In this document: positions 8,098 to 15,573 of the stretch, piece after piece
Layout of the letters: each line of letters starts with the position of its first letter
Numbering within the stretch: the first letter of the stretch is position 1
Assembly (NCBI RefSeq): GCF_001651865.1
Contig: NZ_LPUX01000050.1
Location: 492 to 64,491 of the forward strand
Length of the DNA: 64,000 nt
Direction: 5' to 3'
From: Sinorhizobium glycinis
GTDB lineage: Bacteria > Pseudomonadota > Alphaproteobacteria > Rhizobiales > Rhizobiaceae
Translations under genes and position numbers: made by a program
Notes under the pieces: generated by a model
Told to the model about the DNA's origin: nothing
Database searches by the model: none
The model's input: the letters and a program-made list of their open reading frames with translations, nothing else

Positions 8098-8280
8098 TTA
8101 CATTGCCCCACCGGTCACCGGATTGACCTTCGGTTTTTCGCTGCTGTCCTTTGTGCCGGGAGGCTGTACGACCGGAGGAGCGATCGAAGCCTCGTCGACA
8201 TTCTCCCGTCGTTCTGCCGGCGGATGGACATCTTCGGGCTTTTTCTGCCCGGGTTCGGCATTCGTGTTCTTCATGGCCAT
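8098..8280 (-). CDS. Small hydrophilic hypothetical protein (60 aa)
   Basis: ATG 8280 is preceded by an excellent ribosome site (AAGGAGAA, 6-7 nt), the main evidence that this frame is real. The product is rich in P, E, K and N (GQKKPEDVHPP, PKVNPVTGGAM), with no Cys and no hydrophobic segment, so it is probably disordered and cytoplasmic. No function is recognised. The opposite strand has a longer frame (8074-8529), but it lacks a start signal. Confidence 0.55.
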   Translation of the reverse strand: MAMKNTNAEPGQKKPEDVHPPAERRENVDEASIAPPVVQPPGTKDSSEKPKVNPVTGGAM

Positions 8281-8331
8281 TCGGGTTCTCCTTCGCAGAG
8301 CGAAACGAAGAGAAGTCCACCAGGTTCCGGC

Positions 8332-8607
8332 CTACGTGTTGCCCTGCTCCTTCTTTGCCGGCGCGCGCCTATCGAGGAGTTGTTGAAAGATGTCCGCCTG
8401 CCGCTCGGCCGCGGCGCGGATCGCAACGAGGTGATCGAGCATGCCGCCAAATGCCACCAGGATCAGCCCGCCAGCGATCGTCGAAAAGGCCCAGGGAAGA
8501 ACGGCAAGCAGGGTTCTGACATCGGGTGAGGGCATCAACATCGTAGCGAGCACGACGAGCGTGCCGATGACGATCGCGCCTCCGAGAAACTCGAGAAACT
8601 TTCCCAT
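8332..8607 (-). CDS. Small two-TM inner-membrane protein (91 aa)
   Basis: ATG 8607 follows GGGGGAG at good spacing. The product starts with two hydrophobic stretches (LGGAIVIGTLVVLATMLM and PWAFSTIAGGLILVAFGGM) separated by a short polar turn, then a basic/acidic C-terminal helix (AAERQADIFQQLLDRRAPAKKEQ) that would lie in the cytoplasm. No named family was recognised. It is 51 bp upstream of the 60-aa gene on the same strand and may form a small operon with it. Confidence 0.6.
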   Translation of the reverse strand: MGKFLEFLGGAIVIGTLVVLATMLMPSPDVRTLLAVLPWAFSTIAGGLILVAFGGMLDHLVAIRAAAERQADIFQQLLDRRAPAKKEQGNT

Positions 8608-8788
8608 CCATAGCTCCCCCGTTTTGCTGCCCAGCCCGACTCGCTGCACCCTTTCTTGCTACATCCGCTGCATGATTCCTCAATCGCTCGACAATTCAAG
8701 GTGCTGCTGCGGTTAGTTTCCGCGCCGGAGTGGACGTGCTGCGCTTTGGGGGGCTTGGTTGCCGGCCTATTCCCCGCCACGCTTTCAG

Positions 8789-8814
8789 AAAAAACCCGGC
8801 GCGAGGCCGGGGTT
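8789..8814 (-). terminator. Rho-independent terminator of the outer-membrane protein gene
   Basis: On the minus strand AACCCCGGC-ctcgc-GCCGGG is followed by six T residues, 25 nt after the omp stop codon. Confidence 0.8.
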
Positions 8815-8838
8815 CAGATCGGGACGGCATGGGCGAGT

Positions 8839-9489
8839 TCAGAATTTGACGCCGACGCCCACCGTGAATTGATGCTGGTCGAGATCGACATTGACACCGC
8901 CGGCGTCCTTGTCGCCGAAATCATTGTACCGATACTCGGCGCGGCCAAACATGCTGTTGGTAAAGGCGTAGTCGATGCCGCCGCCGATCGTCCAGCCGTT
9001 GAAGGTCTCCTTCTCCTTCGGCGCCCCGGCTACGTCGACGAATCCGCGTGTGACGGCCCAGCCGCCGGTGCCGTAAAGAAGAGCCTTCTCGCTGAGCGTA
9101 TAGCCGACCCGGCCGCGTACGGATCCGGACACATCCGTCCCGACCTCAGTGCTCGCGCCGAAGACCGTGAAGTTCTTGTCGTTCCAATTGTAGCTGACGT
9201 CTCCCTCGACGCCGACGACCCAGTCGCCCATCTGATAATTGTACCCAGCGAAGGCGCCGAAAATTCCGCCGCTGAAATCTTCCGAGGTGCTGGCGCCCGG
9301 AACGCTGAGATCGCTGTTCAGCCATCCGCCGCCGCCTTGCAGGCCGACATAGCCGCCGGTCCAAACGAAGGCCGGCGTCGTTTCGACGACGGCCGGGGCC
9401 GGTTCCGGCGCTTCGGTGATGTCTGCCGCGTAGCCGGGGGCGGCGGCCACAGAGGCGCCGAACATTGCAACAAGCACATTTCTGATCAT
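8839..9489 (-). CDS. Omp25/Omp31-family outer-membrane beta-barrel protein
   Basis: ATG 9489 has an AGGAGG ribosome site 8 nt upstream; the longer frame to 9540 is not needed. The product (216 aa) has a signal peptide (MIRNVLVAMFG...APGYAA, cleavage near residue 22). A short Pro/Glu-rich stretch (EAPEPAPAVVE) follows, then an eight-stranded barrel with WTGGYVGLQGGGG near its start and a C-terminal Phe (TVGVGVKF) as recognised by the BAM machinery. This is the layout of the rhizobial RopB and brucella Omp25/31 porin-like proteins, which support envelope stability. A strong terminator follows. Confidence 0.88.
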   Translation of the reverse strand: MIRNVLVAMFGASVAAAPGYAADITEAPEPAPAVVETTPAFVWTGGYVGLQGGGGWLNSDLSVPGASTSEDFSGGIFGAFAGYNYQMGDWVVGVEGDVSYNWNDKNFTVFGASTEVGTDVSGSVRGRVGYTLSEKALLYGTGGWAVTRGFVDVAGAPKEKETFNGWTIGGGIDYAFTNSMFGRAEYRYNDFGDKDAGGVNVDLDQHQFTVGVGVKF

Positions 9490-9739
9490 CACAGATGCCT
9501 CCTGTTGTCGGCGACGAGAGTAGCAACTAATCGGGAACAAGTCTGCGAAAAATGGCGCTTTTGGGAATCACTTGCGCGTGCGGCGAAAAAACAGGCCGGC
9601 GGATATGGCTCCAGCCGGCCCGCCCGGAAAAATCGCGGAAAGGGGAACGTCTCTGCGCGGGGCTTGAAGGCCGCGCGGAAGAGACCGATTGCTTCCTGAT
9701 AATGCCGGAACATGAGTTTTGCGCGTTGACATGTTGCGC

Positions 9740-10756
9740 ATGAATTTTGACATTATACGCATGACAGCGGCCTCCGAAAAACGTTCTCCGATCGAAGTGG
9801 TCGTGGTGGTTCTGCCCGAATCATCCATCATGTCGCTCGCCTCGGTGCTCGATCCGATGCGGGCTGCGAACCGCGTCGCCGGCCGGCCGGTCTTTCGCTG
9901 GCGCCTTCTCTCGGGCGACGGGCAGGCAGTGAAGCTGACCTGCAATATTCCGATACCGGTGGATGGCCGGTTTTCGCTGCCGCTTGCCGGCGACCTTCTC
10001 CTGGTGATCGGCGGCTTCAATCTCGACCGGCACGTCGGCAAACGATTTCTCGCGGGCCTGCAGGAGTGCGCCCGCCATTTCGACATCGTCGCCGGTATCG
10101 AATCGGGCTGCTGGCTGCTTGGCCGATCCGGATTGCTGAATGGCCGCAAGGCGACGGCGCATTGGGAAGAACTCGAAGACTTCAGCCAGGCGTTTCCTGC
10201 CCTGACGGTGATCGGCGACCGCTTCGTGACGGACGGCAAATACTGGACCTCGGGCGGCGCATCGCCGACCTTTGACATGATGCTGCATCTGATCACCGAG
10301 CGGCTGGGCTCGGCCCTGGCTCTCGATGTCGCGAGCATTTTTGTCTACGACCAGATGCACAGCCCGACCGATATTCAGCCCTTCGTCTCCCTCGGACGCA
10401 TCGAGGCACGCGATCCCGAGCTTGCTGGAGCGATAAGGCTGATGGAACGCACCCTGGAGCGGCCGATCACGGTCGCGGCCCTGGCGCGGCGGCTCGCCAT
10501 TTCGCCGCGCAAGCTCGAATTGCTTTTTTCAAGAGGGCTATCGATCAGCCCCGGCGCCTACTATCTGCGCCTGAGGTTACAGGTCGCCCATCGGCTCGTC
10601 CGCGACTCCGGCATCCCGATGCGCGATATCGCGCTGCGCTGCGGCTTCGACAGCTTGTCGACCTTCTCGCGTGCCTATCGGCGGGAATATGGGGAGAGCC
10701 CGTTGAAGATGCGCAGTGCCAATCGGCCGGCGAGCGGTCGAGCAGGCAGCGGTTAG
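9740..10756 (+). CDS. GlxA-type AraC-family transcriptional regulator
   Basis: The product (338 aa) has an N-terminal DJ-1/PfpI-like domain (about residues 15-200; SGCWLLGRSGLL in the elbow position, TSGGASPTFDMM) and a C-terminal AraC HTH pair (about 230-330; ITVAALARRLAISPRKLELLF, then MRDIALRCGFDSLSTFSRAYRREYGESP). Such proteins often control choline, betaine or amino-acid catabolism; the ligand here is unknown. The start is uncertain: TTG 9719, ATG 9731, 9740 and 9761 are all in frame with no clear ribosome site, and a TTGACA promoter-like box (9726-9731) overlaps the earliest ones. The stop codon overlaps that of the convergent gene. Confidence 0.82.
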   Translation: MNFDIIRMTAASEKRSPIEVVVVVLPESSIMSLASVLDPMRAANRVAGRPVFRWRLLSGDGQAVKLTCNIPIPVDGRFSLPLAGDLLLVIGGFNLDRHVGKRFLAGLQECARHFDIVAGIESGCWLLGRSGLLNGRKATAHWEELEDFSQAFPALTVIGDRFVTDGKYWTSGGASPTFDMMLHLITERLGSALALDVASIFVYDQMHSPTDIQPFVSLGRIEARDPELAGAIRLMERTLERPITVAALARRLAISPRKLELLFSRGLSISPGAYYLRLRLQVAHRLVRDSGIPMRDIALRCGFDSLSTFSRAYRREYGESPLKMRSANRPASGRAGSG

Positions 10757-11058
10757 TTTCGGGCGTGCGGACCGGCGGATCCGGAGAGGGCGCACGCCTC
10801 TTCGAATTCCTTGACGGTTTCCGGCGTGTTGTCCTCGGGCAGCACCGCGTCGGCAACTTCCTCCGCAGCCGCCGCCTCGCCCTCGTAGACAAAGGACTGG
10901 ATGTAGTAGGCGATTTCTCCCTTCCACACCTTGCGGCCGTCAATTTGTCGGCAGGCGACGGCAGTCTCGAAATCCGCCTGCAGGTCATCCACGCTGGACG
11001 TGGCAGAAGCGCCACCGGAAGGTGCCACGAGCGAGGCAATCAGCAGGGCGGTGAACAT
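10753..11058 (-). CDS. Small exported hypothetical protein (101 aa)
   Basis: The product begins with a hydrophobic signal-like segment (MFTALLIASLVAPSGGASA, likely cleaved near residue 19). A short acidic mature part follows with two cysteines (AVACRQ and EEACALS) that could form a disulfide in the periplasm, and a WKGEIAYYIQSFVYEGEA core. No family was recognised. Its TAA and the TAG of the convergent regulator share the bases TTAG (10753-10756). Confidence 0.6.
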   Translation of the reverse strand: MFTALLIASLVAPSGGASATSSVDDLQADFETAVACRQIDGRKVWKGEIAYYIQSFVYEGEAAAAEEVADAVLPEDNTPETVKEFEEACALSGSAGPHARN

Positions 11059-11285
11059 GGCGGCAGGCCTCCGGATGGGTCCACAAGGAAACTGCCGGGT
11101 CGTTTCCTTGATCTCACCTGATAAAGTGCGAATCCGCTCCGAACGAAAGGGGAATTCTCGGCCTGATGATTTTTGTTGATCGGTCGATGTGTATGAGCCA
11201 CAGTCGCGCCCTGCGGCATCAATCTCACCGCGGGCGCGCTCATGAGGGAGGCCCTCCGCTGCATTGAGCGAAAGGCCTTGGGCCG

Positions 11286-11693
11286 TTACCGCACGATCTG
11301 TACCACCGTGTAGGTCTTCGGATCGACAATAACGCGCTGCTGATTGACGACAGCATACGCATAGGCCGGGTTCTCCGGGATGGGCGTCAGGACAACCGTG
11401 CGCGGCAGCGGTCGGCCGACGGCGATCTGCTCCCTGATCATGACCGTGTCAGCCGGGATAGGCTGCTGCTGCACGTAGGTCGTAACCTGTCGCGGCGGCG
11501 GAGCGATCACCGCGCCGGCAACCAGACCAACGGCGCCACCGACGGCAGCACCGACGGGGCCGCCAATAATTGCACCAGTAACGGCGCCGCCTGCGGCACC
11601 TGTTACAGCGCCTTGATTGCTGTCATTTGCAATAGCGGGCGCGGCGAAGATGCCCGTGGCGATCGCAGAAACAATGATGATCTTGGCATTCAT
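11286..11693 (-). CDS. DUF1236-type exported protein with Gly-zipper region
   Basis: ATG 11693 is preceded by AAGGGAG at 8-9 nt; the in-frame ATG at 11726 is less likely. The product (135 aa) has a signal peptide (residues 1-22), a glycine-zipper-like hydrophobic stretch (GAIIGGPVGAAVGGAVGLVAGAV), and a C-terminal DUF1236-like segment (NPAYAYAVVNQQRVIVDPKTYTVVQIVR). Proteins of this kind are common in Rhizobiales envelopes and often stress-induced, but their role is not known. Monocistronic. Confidence 0.75.
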   Translation of the reverse strand: MNAKIIIVSAIATGIFAAPAIANDSNQGAVTGAAGGAVTGAIIGGPVGAAVGGAVGLVAGAVIAPPPRQVTTYVQQQPIPADTVMIREQIAVGRPLPRTVVLTPIPENPAYAYAVVNQQRVIVDPKTYTVVQIVR

Positions 11694-11961
11694 CTGTCGT
11701 ACTCCCTTGCTATACGTGGGGTACAACGCCGAGTCATTTGATTTGTTCCTGAATTTGACTTGAATGTTTGAGGTATGCGTGCCAGTAACGCTATGTTACG
11801 TTTGTTAAATCTTGTGAATACTAACCGAAGCGCGTGATCGTTCATACGTCACAATCGCGTGGCCGCTGATAACGCCGCTGGCAAACGCGCCAGCCCCGTG
11901 TCCCTCTAGCGAGTTGCGAACCAAGGCAGTATGATCGCAAGGCGCCCGGCGGGACTTAGCT

Positions 11962-13317
11962 ATGGCAACGCTCAGCCTCATTTCGTTCGGCCTCGTTTTG
12001 CTACTTGGATCCCCCGCGGGAGAGCAGGCAGCATCTGCCGACAGACTCGCTCCACAAGACATGCTCGAGATGCGCGCTTCGGGACGGCAAGCGTCGCTCG
12101 GCAGCATAGCCGATGCGGCGCGCCTGACAGACTTCATTCCTATTGAGACAATGGGAAAGCTCGACCTTCAGAGAACCGGAGCTCTGCTCGGTGCTGCGCA
12201 GGCCGAGCTCGAAGTCATGAAGGTCGGGCCGTCGGCGGATGCGGCGGCTCGAGACGGGGAAGCTGCGGACACCTCGATCTACGAGGCTCGTCAGTTGACC
12301 TCCCGTGAACGCGCCAAGGGCGCCGCACCGCAGGAACAGCGTCTCGCGGCGAGTGAGCAAGTCGATGCAACCAGGAACGACTTGCAATTGGCCGGTGGTA
12401 AGCTGGAGGAAATTCTCCGCCGCGCCTTGGCGGCGGCCAGAAGAGACCTGGATGCGATGCGGCGTGTCGCCGAAAGGCAGCGCCAAAGAGCCGAAACACT
12501 CGCGCGTGATCTGACGGTGGTGCTGCGGTTAGCCGAAGAGTTGGAGGCCAAAGCCGCTGGAGCAATGCGGTCAAAGGCTGCCGCGCTCAGGGCACGAGAC
12601 GCCGCTGAAGCGGCCCTGGCCGATGAGAGACGAACGCTTGTTGAGGCGCGGCAAAAGCTTGGAGCTTACGAGCGCGATCTCGCCGCGGCCGGCCGATCGT
12701 CGGCTGCCCCGGAGCCCGATGCCGCCCATTTGGCAGCGGCGGAGATAGCCGCCGTCGTGCTGGCTCGCCAGATTGCCGAGGCTGCGGCCAGGCGGACTGG
12801 CGAAGAGCTCGCATTGGAACGGGAGAAGGCAAGATTGCTCGCTCGCGATCTCGACACTGCTCGCCAGGAACGCGACGCGGCGATACGGGCGGCGCAGCGG
12901 CGGGCGATAGCGGATGGGGGTGATCTCGCCCAGGCCCGCCAATCGGCCGCTTTTCCGGAGCCCGACGCGAATGTAGGAGCGGCAGAGACGGCTGCCGCTG
13001 TGCTGGCTCGCCACATGGCCGAGGCTGCAGTGAGGCGCGCTGGCGAAGAACTCGCACTGGAACGCAAGAAGGCAAGGTCGCTCGCTCGGGAGCTCGACAC
13101 CGCTCGCCGGGAACGCGACGCAGCGGTACAAGCGGCGCGGCGGCGGGTGATAGCGGACGGGCGCGATCGGGGCGGTGGCCGCGAGCGTGTGGCGGTGCCG
13201 AAGGAAATCCATGACCGCAAGCCCGCTACCGCGCGCCAAAGGGCGGGTATCCAGCCTGCACCGAGTGCGTTGCCCGATGCGCTTCTCCCCAGGCGGCTGG
13301 TGCCTGGCCTTTGGTAA
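11962..13317 (+). CDS. Exported or anchored coiled-coil protein with tandem 81-aa repeats
   Basis: The product (451 aa) starts with an uncleaved-looking hydrophobic segment (SLISFGLVLLLGSPAG). It is otherwise a highly charged Ala/Arg/Glu-rich coiled coil (about residues 70-400, e.g. ARRDLDAMRRVAERQRQRAETLARDL). Two units of 81 residues, about 240-321 and 322-402, are near-copies (ARQIAEAAARRTGEELALE versus ARHMAEAAVRRAGEELALE), also visible in the DNA as a 243-bp tandem duplication. The C-terminus is basic and Pro-rich. No enzyme motif is present. The next gene starts 28 bp on, so the pair is probably co-expressed. A structural envelope role is a guess. Confidence 0.65.
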   Translation: MATLSLISFGLVLLLGSPAGEQAASADRLAPQDMLEMRASGRQASLGSIADAARLTDFIPIETMGKLDLQRTGALLGAAQAELEVMKVGPSADAAARDGEAADTSIYEARQLTSRERAKGAAPQEQRLAASEQVDATRNDLQLAGGKLEEILRRALAAARRDLDAMRRVAERQRQRAETLARDLTVVLRLAEELEAKAAGAMRSKAAALRARDAAEAALADERRTLVEARQKLGAYERDLAAAGRSSAAPEPDAAHLAAAEIAAVVLARQIAEAAARRTGEELALEREKARLLARDLDTARQERDAAIRAAQRRAIADGGDLAQARQSAAFPEPDANVGAAETAAAVLARHMAEAAVRRAGEELALERKKARSLARELDTARRERDAAVQAARRRVIADGRDRGGGRERVAVPKEIHDRKPATARQRAGIQPAPSALPDALLPRRLVPGLW

Positions 13318-13345
13318 AAGGGAAGCCGAGGGTTGATATGTCTAG

Positions 13346-14263
13346 ATGAGGACAATGGTGATGCGCACCTACCTGACTGCCACATTCTTGGTTGCAGTTG
13401 CAATGGGTCTGGCCCCAGCTCTTGACCTTAGCGGAGGCGCTAGCTTCAGCGGTCTCGGGATCGGCGCCGCCACGGCGGGTAGCAAAGGTGGCGGCGTGTC
13501 AGGGAGCAGCACCGGAGGCGGAGCGCAGGCCGGAGCCTCGGCCGGCGCGACGGCGGGACCAGGCAGCGGGGATATCGGCAAGAGCCATGCGACATCTTCC
13601 GGAAGTGGTGTGGCGGCCGGCAAGGGTGGCGGCTCTCCAGGGAACAGTGCAGGAGGCAGGGTAAAGGCCGGCGCGTACGCGGGACCAAACAGTGGGGCTA
13701 GCGGCAACGCCGGCTATCAGAGTGGCGGCAAACTGGCGAAATCCGGTGGGGGAGCCGCGTCTTCGAAAGGCAAGGGAGCGCCATCTGTTTCGATCGGTGC
13801 TTTGCCTGGTCTGGTCACTGGATCGCTAAAGGGTGGCGGCACTCCAAAGGGGGTCCGTGCAGGAGCGATAGCCGGCATTGCTCCCGCAACGGGCGCAGCG
13901 CCATCCATCGGCCTGCCATTTATCCTTTTGCCGTTAGGGAATGGGCTTGGCGACCGCGGCGAATACGAGCAAGGCGTTTTGGGCCGTCCCGTGACGGACC
14001 CGGTGACAACGGGCGCGATTTCGGATGACCCGGGCGCCGCGGTAAGCGTCTGTCTGCAGGCGATCACATCGGCTGCGTTGCCCCTTGGCGCCGTGCGTGT
14101 ACGCGCGGCAAGCGCCGGTCCTCTCGTCTCGCAGCGCCGCGGCGAGCGCATGGCCCCGCTCACGGTGCGCATAGACTACGCAGGCCGGGGCGGCATAGAG
14201 GTCCGTCGGGCGCGAGTGAGCTGCCACCTTGACCCGAACGGCAGGGTGATCGGTGTGATCTAG
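13346..14263 (+). CDS. Exported glycine-rich protein with conserved C-terminal domain
   Basis: The product (305 aa) has an N-terminal signal peptide (RTYLTATFLVAVAMGLAPA). About 170 residues of Gly/Ser/Ala/Lys low complexity follow with imperfect repeats (GGGVSGSSTGGGAQAGAS; GGGSPGNSAGGRVKAGA). A non-repetitive C-terminal domain (about 215-305) has two cysteines (SVCLQAI, VSCHLD) and a beta-rich VRIDYAGRGGIEVRRARV segment. Similar C-termini occur in rhizobial hypothetical proteins, from memory only. The start ATG 13346 is the first of three close ATGs without a clear ribosome site. Secretion is likely; function is unknown. Confidence 0.6.
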   Translation: MRTMVMRTYLTATFLVAVAMGLAPALDLSGGASFSGLGIGAATAGSKGGGVSGSSTGGGAQAGASAGATAGPGSGDIGKSHATSSGSGVAAGKGGGSPGNSAGGRVKAGAYAGPNSGASGNAGYQSGGKLAKSGGGAASSKGKGAPSVSIGALPGLVTGSLKGGGTPKGVRAGAIAGIAPATGAAPSIGLPFILLPLGNGLGDRGEYEQGVLGRPVTDPVTTGAISDDPGAAVSVCLQAITSAALPLGAVRVRAASAGPLVSQRRGERMAPLTVRIDYAGRGGIEVRRARVSCHLDPNGRVIGVI

Positions 14264-14341
14264 GGCTGCTCTTGAGGGGGGTGAGCTCCCGCAAACGGTG
14301 CAAACCCGCACGCTTATGCAACTCGGCATTTAATTGTGCCG

Positions 14342-14417
14342 TGGTGAGCGCGCAGGGATTCGAACCCTGGACCTACTGATTAAAAGTCAGTTGCTCTACC
14401 GACTGAGCTACGCGCTC
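14342..14417 (-). tRNA. tRNA-Lys (UUU)
   Basis: A full cloverleaf can be drawn: acceptor GAGCGCG/CGCGCTC, D arm GCTC...GAGC, anticodon stem ACTGA/TCAGT with loop CTTTTAA (anticodon TTT), T arm CAGGG-TTCGAAT-CCCTG, discriminator A and encoded CCA. It is 76 nt and intact. Confidence 0.97.
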
Positions 14418-14660
14418 CCGTGCCGGCTCTGGGAGCCCGCGGAAGTGGCGGACATATGCACGCACGTTTCGTGCCGGTCAACCGAAAAATTGCGCGAAGC
14501 CAGCATTACGGGCCGCTTCCAAGCTAAGAGTCCTGCCAAGGCCGTGGTGCCAGGTCTAGATCCCGGCGAAGTCGTCCTCCGATAATCCAGTGCGGCAAAA
14601 TGATCGCCGAAAGGTGATTGGTGTCGCTGTATACATGCAGGTAAGAAAGCCACGAGCCGA

Positions 14661-15425
14661 GTGCCGGAGTTCCGAATTTTGTCGATTGCCGATGTTTCCA
14701 TCTGGACCGCCGTTCTTGCCGGCGCTCTGTCGTTTGTTTCGCCGTGCGTCCTGCCGCTCGTCCCGCCCTACCTCTGCTACATGGCCGGTGTATCGGTGGA
14801 TCAGTTCCGCGGCGGAGATGCGGCGACCGTCGGCAGCACGCGACGGGCGGTCCTGCCGGCGGCGCTGTTTTTCACGCTGGGCTTTGCCACGGTTTTCGTG
14901 GCGCTCGGGGCAGGGGCTTCGTCGATCGGCCTCCTGCTCAGGCAATATATCGATCTCCTTTCACGCATCGGCGGCATCATCATCGTCGTCATGGGGCTGC
15001 ACTTCCTCGGCGTCTTGCGCATCGGCCTGCTTGCCCGCGAGGCGCGGTTTCATGGCGGCGGCAAGCCGGCGACGCTGTCGGGCGCCTATATCATGGGGCT
15101 CGCCTTCGCCTTCGGCTGGACGCCGTGCATCGGCCCGGTCCTTGGCACCATCCTCGGCGTCGCCGCGGCGCGCGAGACGGTCGGCGACGGGGCGATGCTG
15201 CTTGCCATCTACTCGCTCGGCCTTGCCGTGCCGTTCTGGATCGCCGCCGGCTTTTCCGGGGCCTTCATGCGCTTCCTCATGCGGTTCCGCCGCCATCTCG
15301 GTCTCGTCGAGAAGCTGATGGGCGCGCTTCTCGTCCTGGCTGGCCTTGCCTTCCTCTTCGGCTTCATCAGCGCGGTCGCCATCTGGTTTCAGCAGACCTT
15401 CCCCATCCTGTCGCAAATCGGCTGA
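14661..15425 (+). CDS. ccdA: Cytochrome c biogenesis protein CcdA (DsbD-like membrane thiol transporter)
   Basis: The product (254 aa) has six predicted membrane segments. The two redox cysteines sit in SPCVLPLVPPYLC and GWTPCIGPVLG, with the Pro-flanked motifs typical of CcdA. The family passes reducing power from cytoplasmic thioredoxin across the inner membrane to keep apocytochrome c thiols reduced. It includes an unusually long loop (RGGDAATVGSTRR) before TM2, common in alphaproteobacterial CcdA. The start is GTG 14661. It stands alone, without other ccm genes. A RIME-like repeat follows 42 bp after the stop. Confidence 0.9.
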   Translation: MPEFRILSIADVSIWTAVLAGALSFVSPCVLPLVPPYLCYMAGVSVDQFRGGDAATVGSTRRAVLPAALFFTLGFATVFVALGAGASSIGLLLRQYIDLLSRIGGIIIVVMGLHFLGVLRIGLLAREARFHGGGKPATLSGAYIMGLAFAFGWTPCIGPVLGTILGVAAARETVGDGAMLLAIYSLGLAVPFWIAAGFSGAFMRFLMRFRRHLGLVEKLMGALLVLAGLAFLFGFISAVAIWFQQTFPILSQIG

Positions 15426-15467
15426 GCAAAGCGAGCCGGAGCGGGGGAGAGGGATGACAGTGCAGAT

Positions 15468-15573
15468 CTAGAGCGGGATGCGCTCACATACGTTCGCGTC
15501 GCCGCTCTAAACCTTTGTTTTTGCCGCATTTGTGCGACGTCAGGTGATTCCACCTGACTGCAAAATGCTCTAG
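15468..15573. repeat. RIME1-like intergenic mosaic repeat, copy B
   Basis: A 106-bp element with CTAG ends, inverse in orientation to the copy at 6492-6597 and identical except for two positions when compared by eye. It separates ccdA from the convergent UbiH-family gene and its right end (CTAG at 15570-15573) forms that gene's TAG stop. The internal palindromes (CAGGTGATTCCACCTG and the TAGAGC/GCTCTA ends) would form hairpins in RNA. Confidence 0.88.

Noticed and set aside
8074..8529. 151-codon plus-strand frame
   Set aside because: It is antisense to two small genes with good ribosome sites and has no start signal.
12675..13160. CRISPR-like repeat
   Set aside because: The two units are a coding tandem duplication of 243 bp, not short direct repeats with spacers. 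No CRISPR array was seen anywhere.
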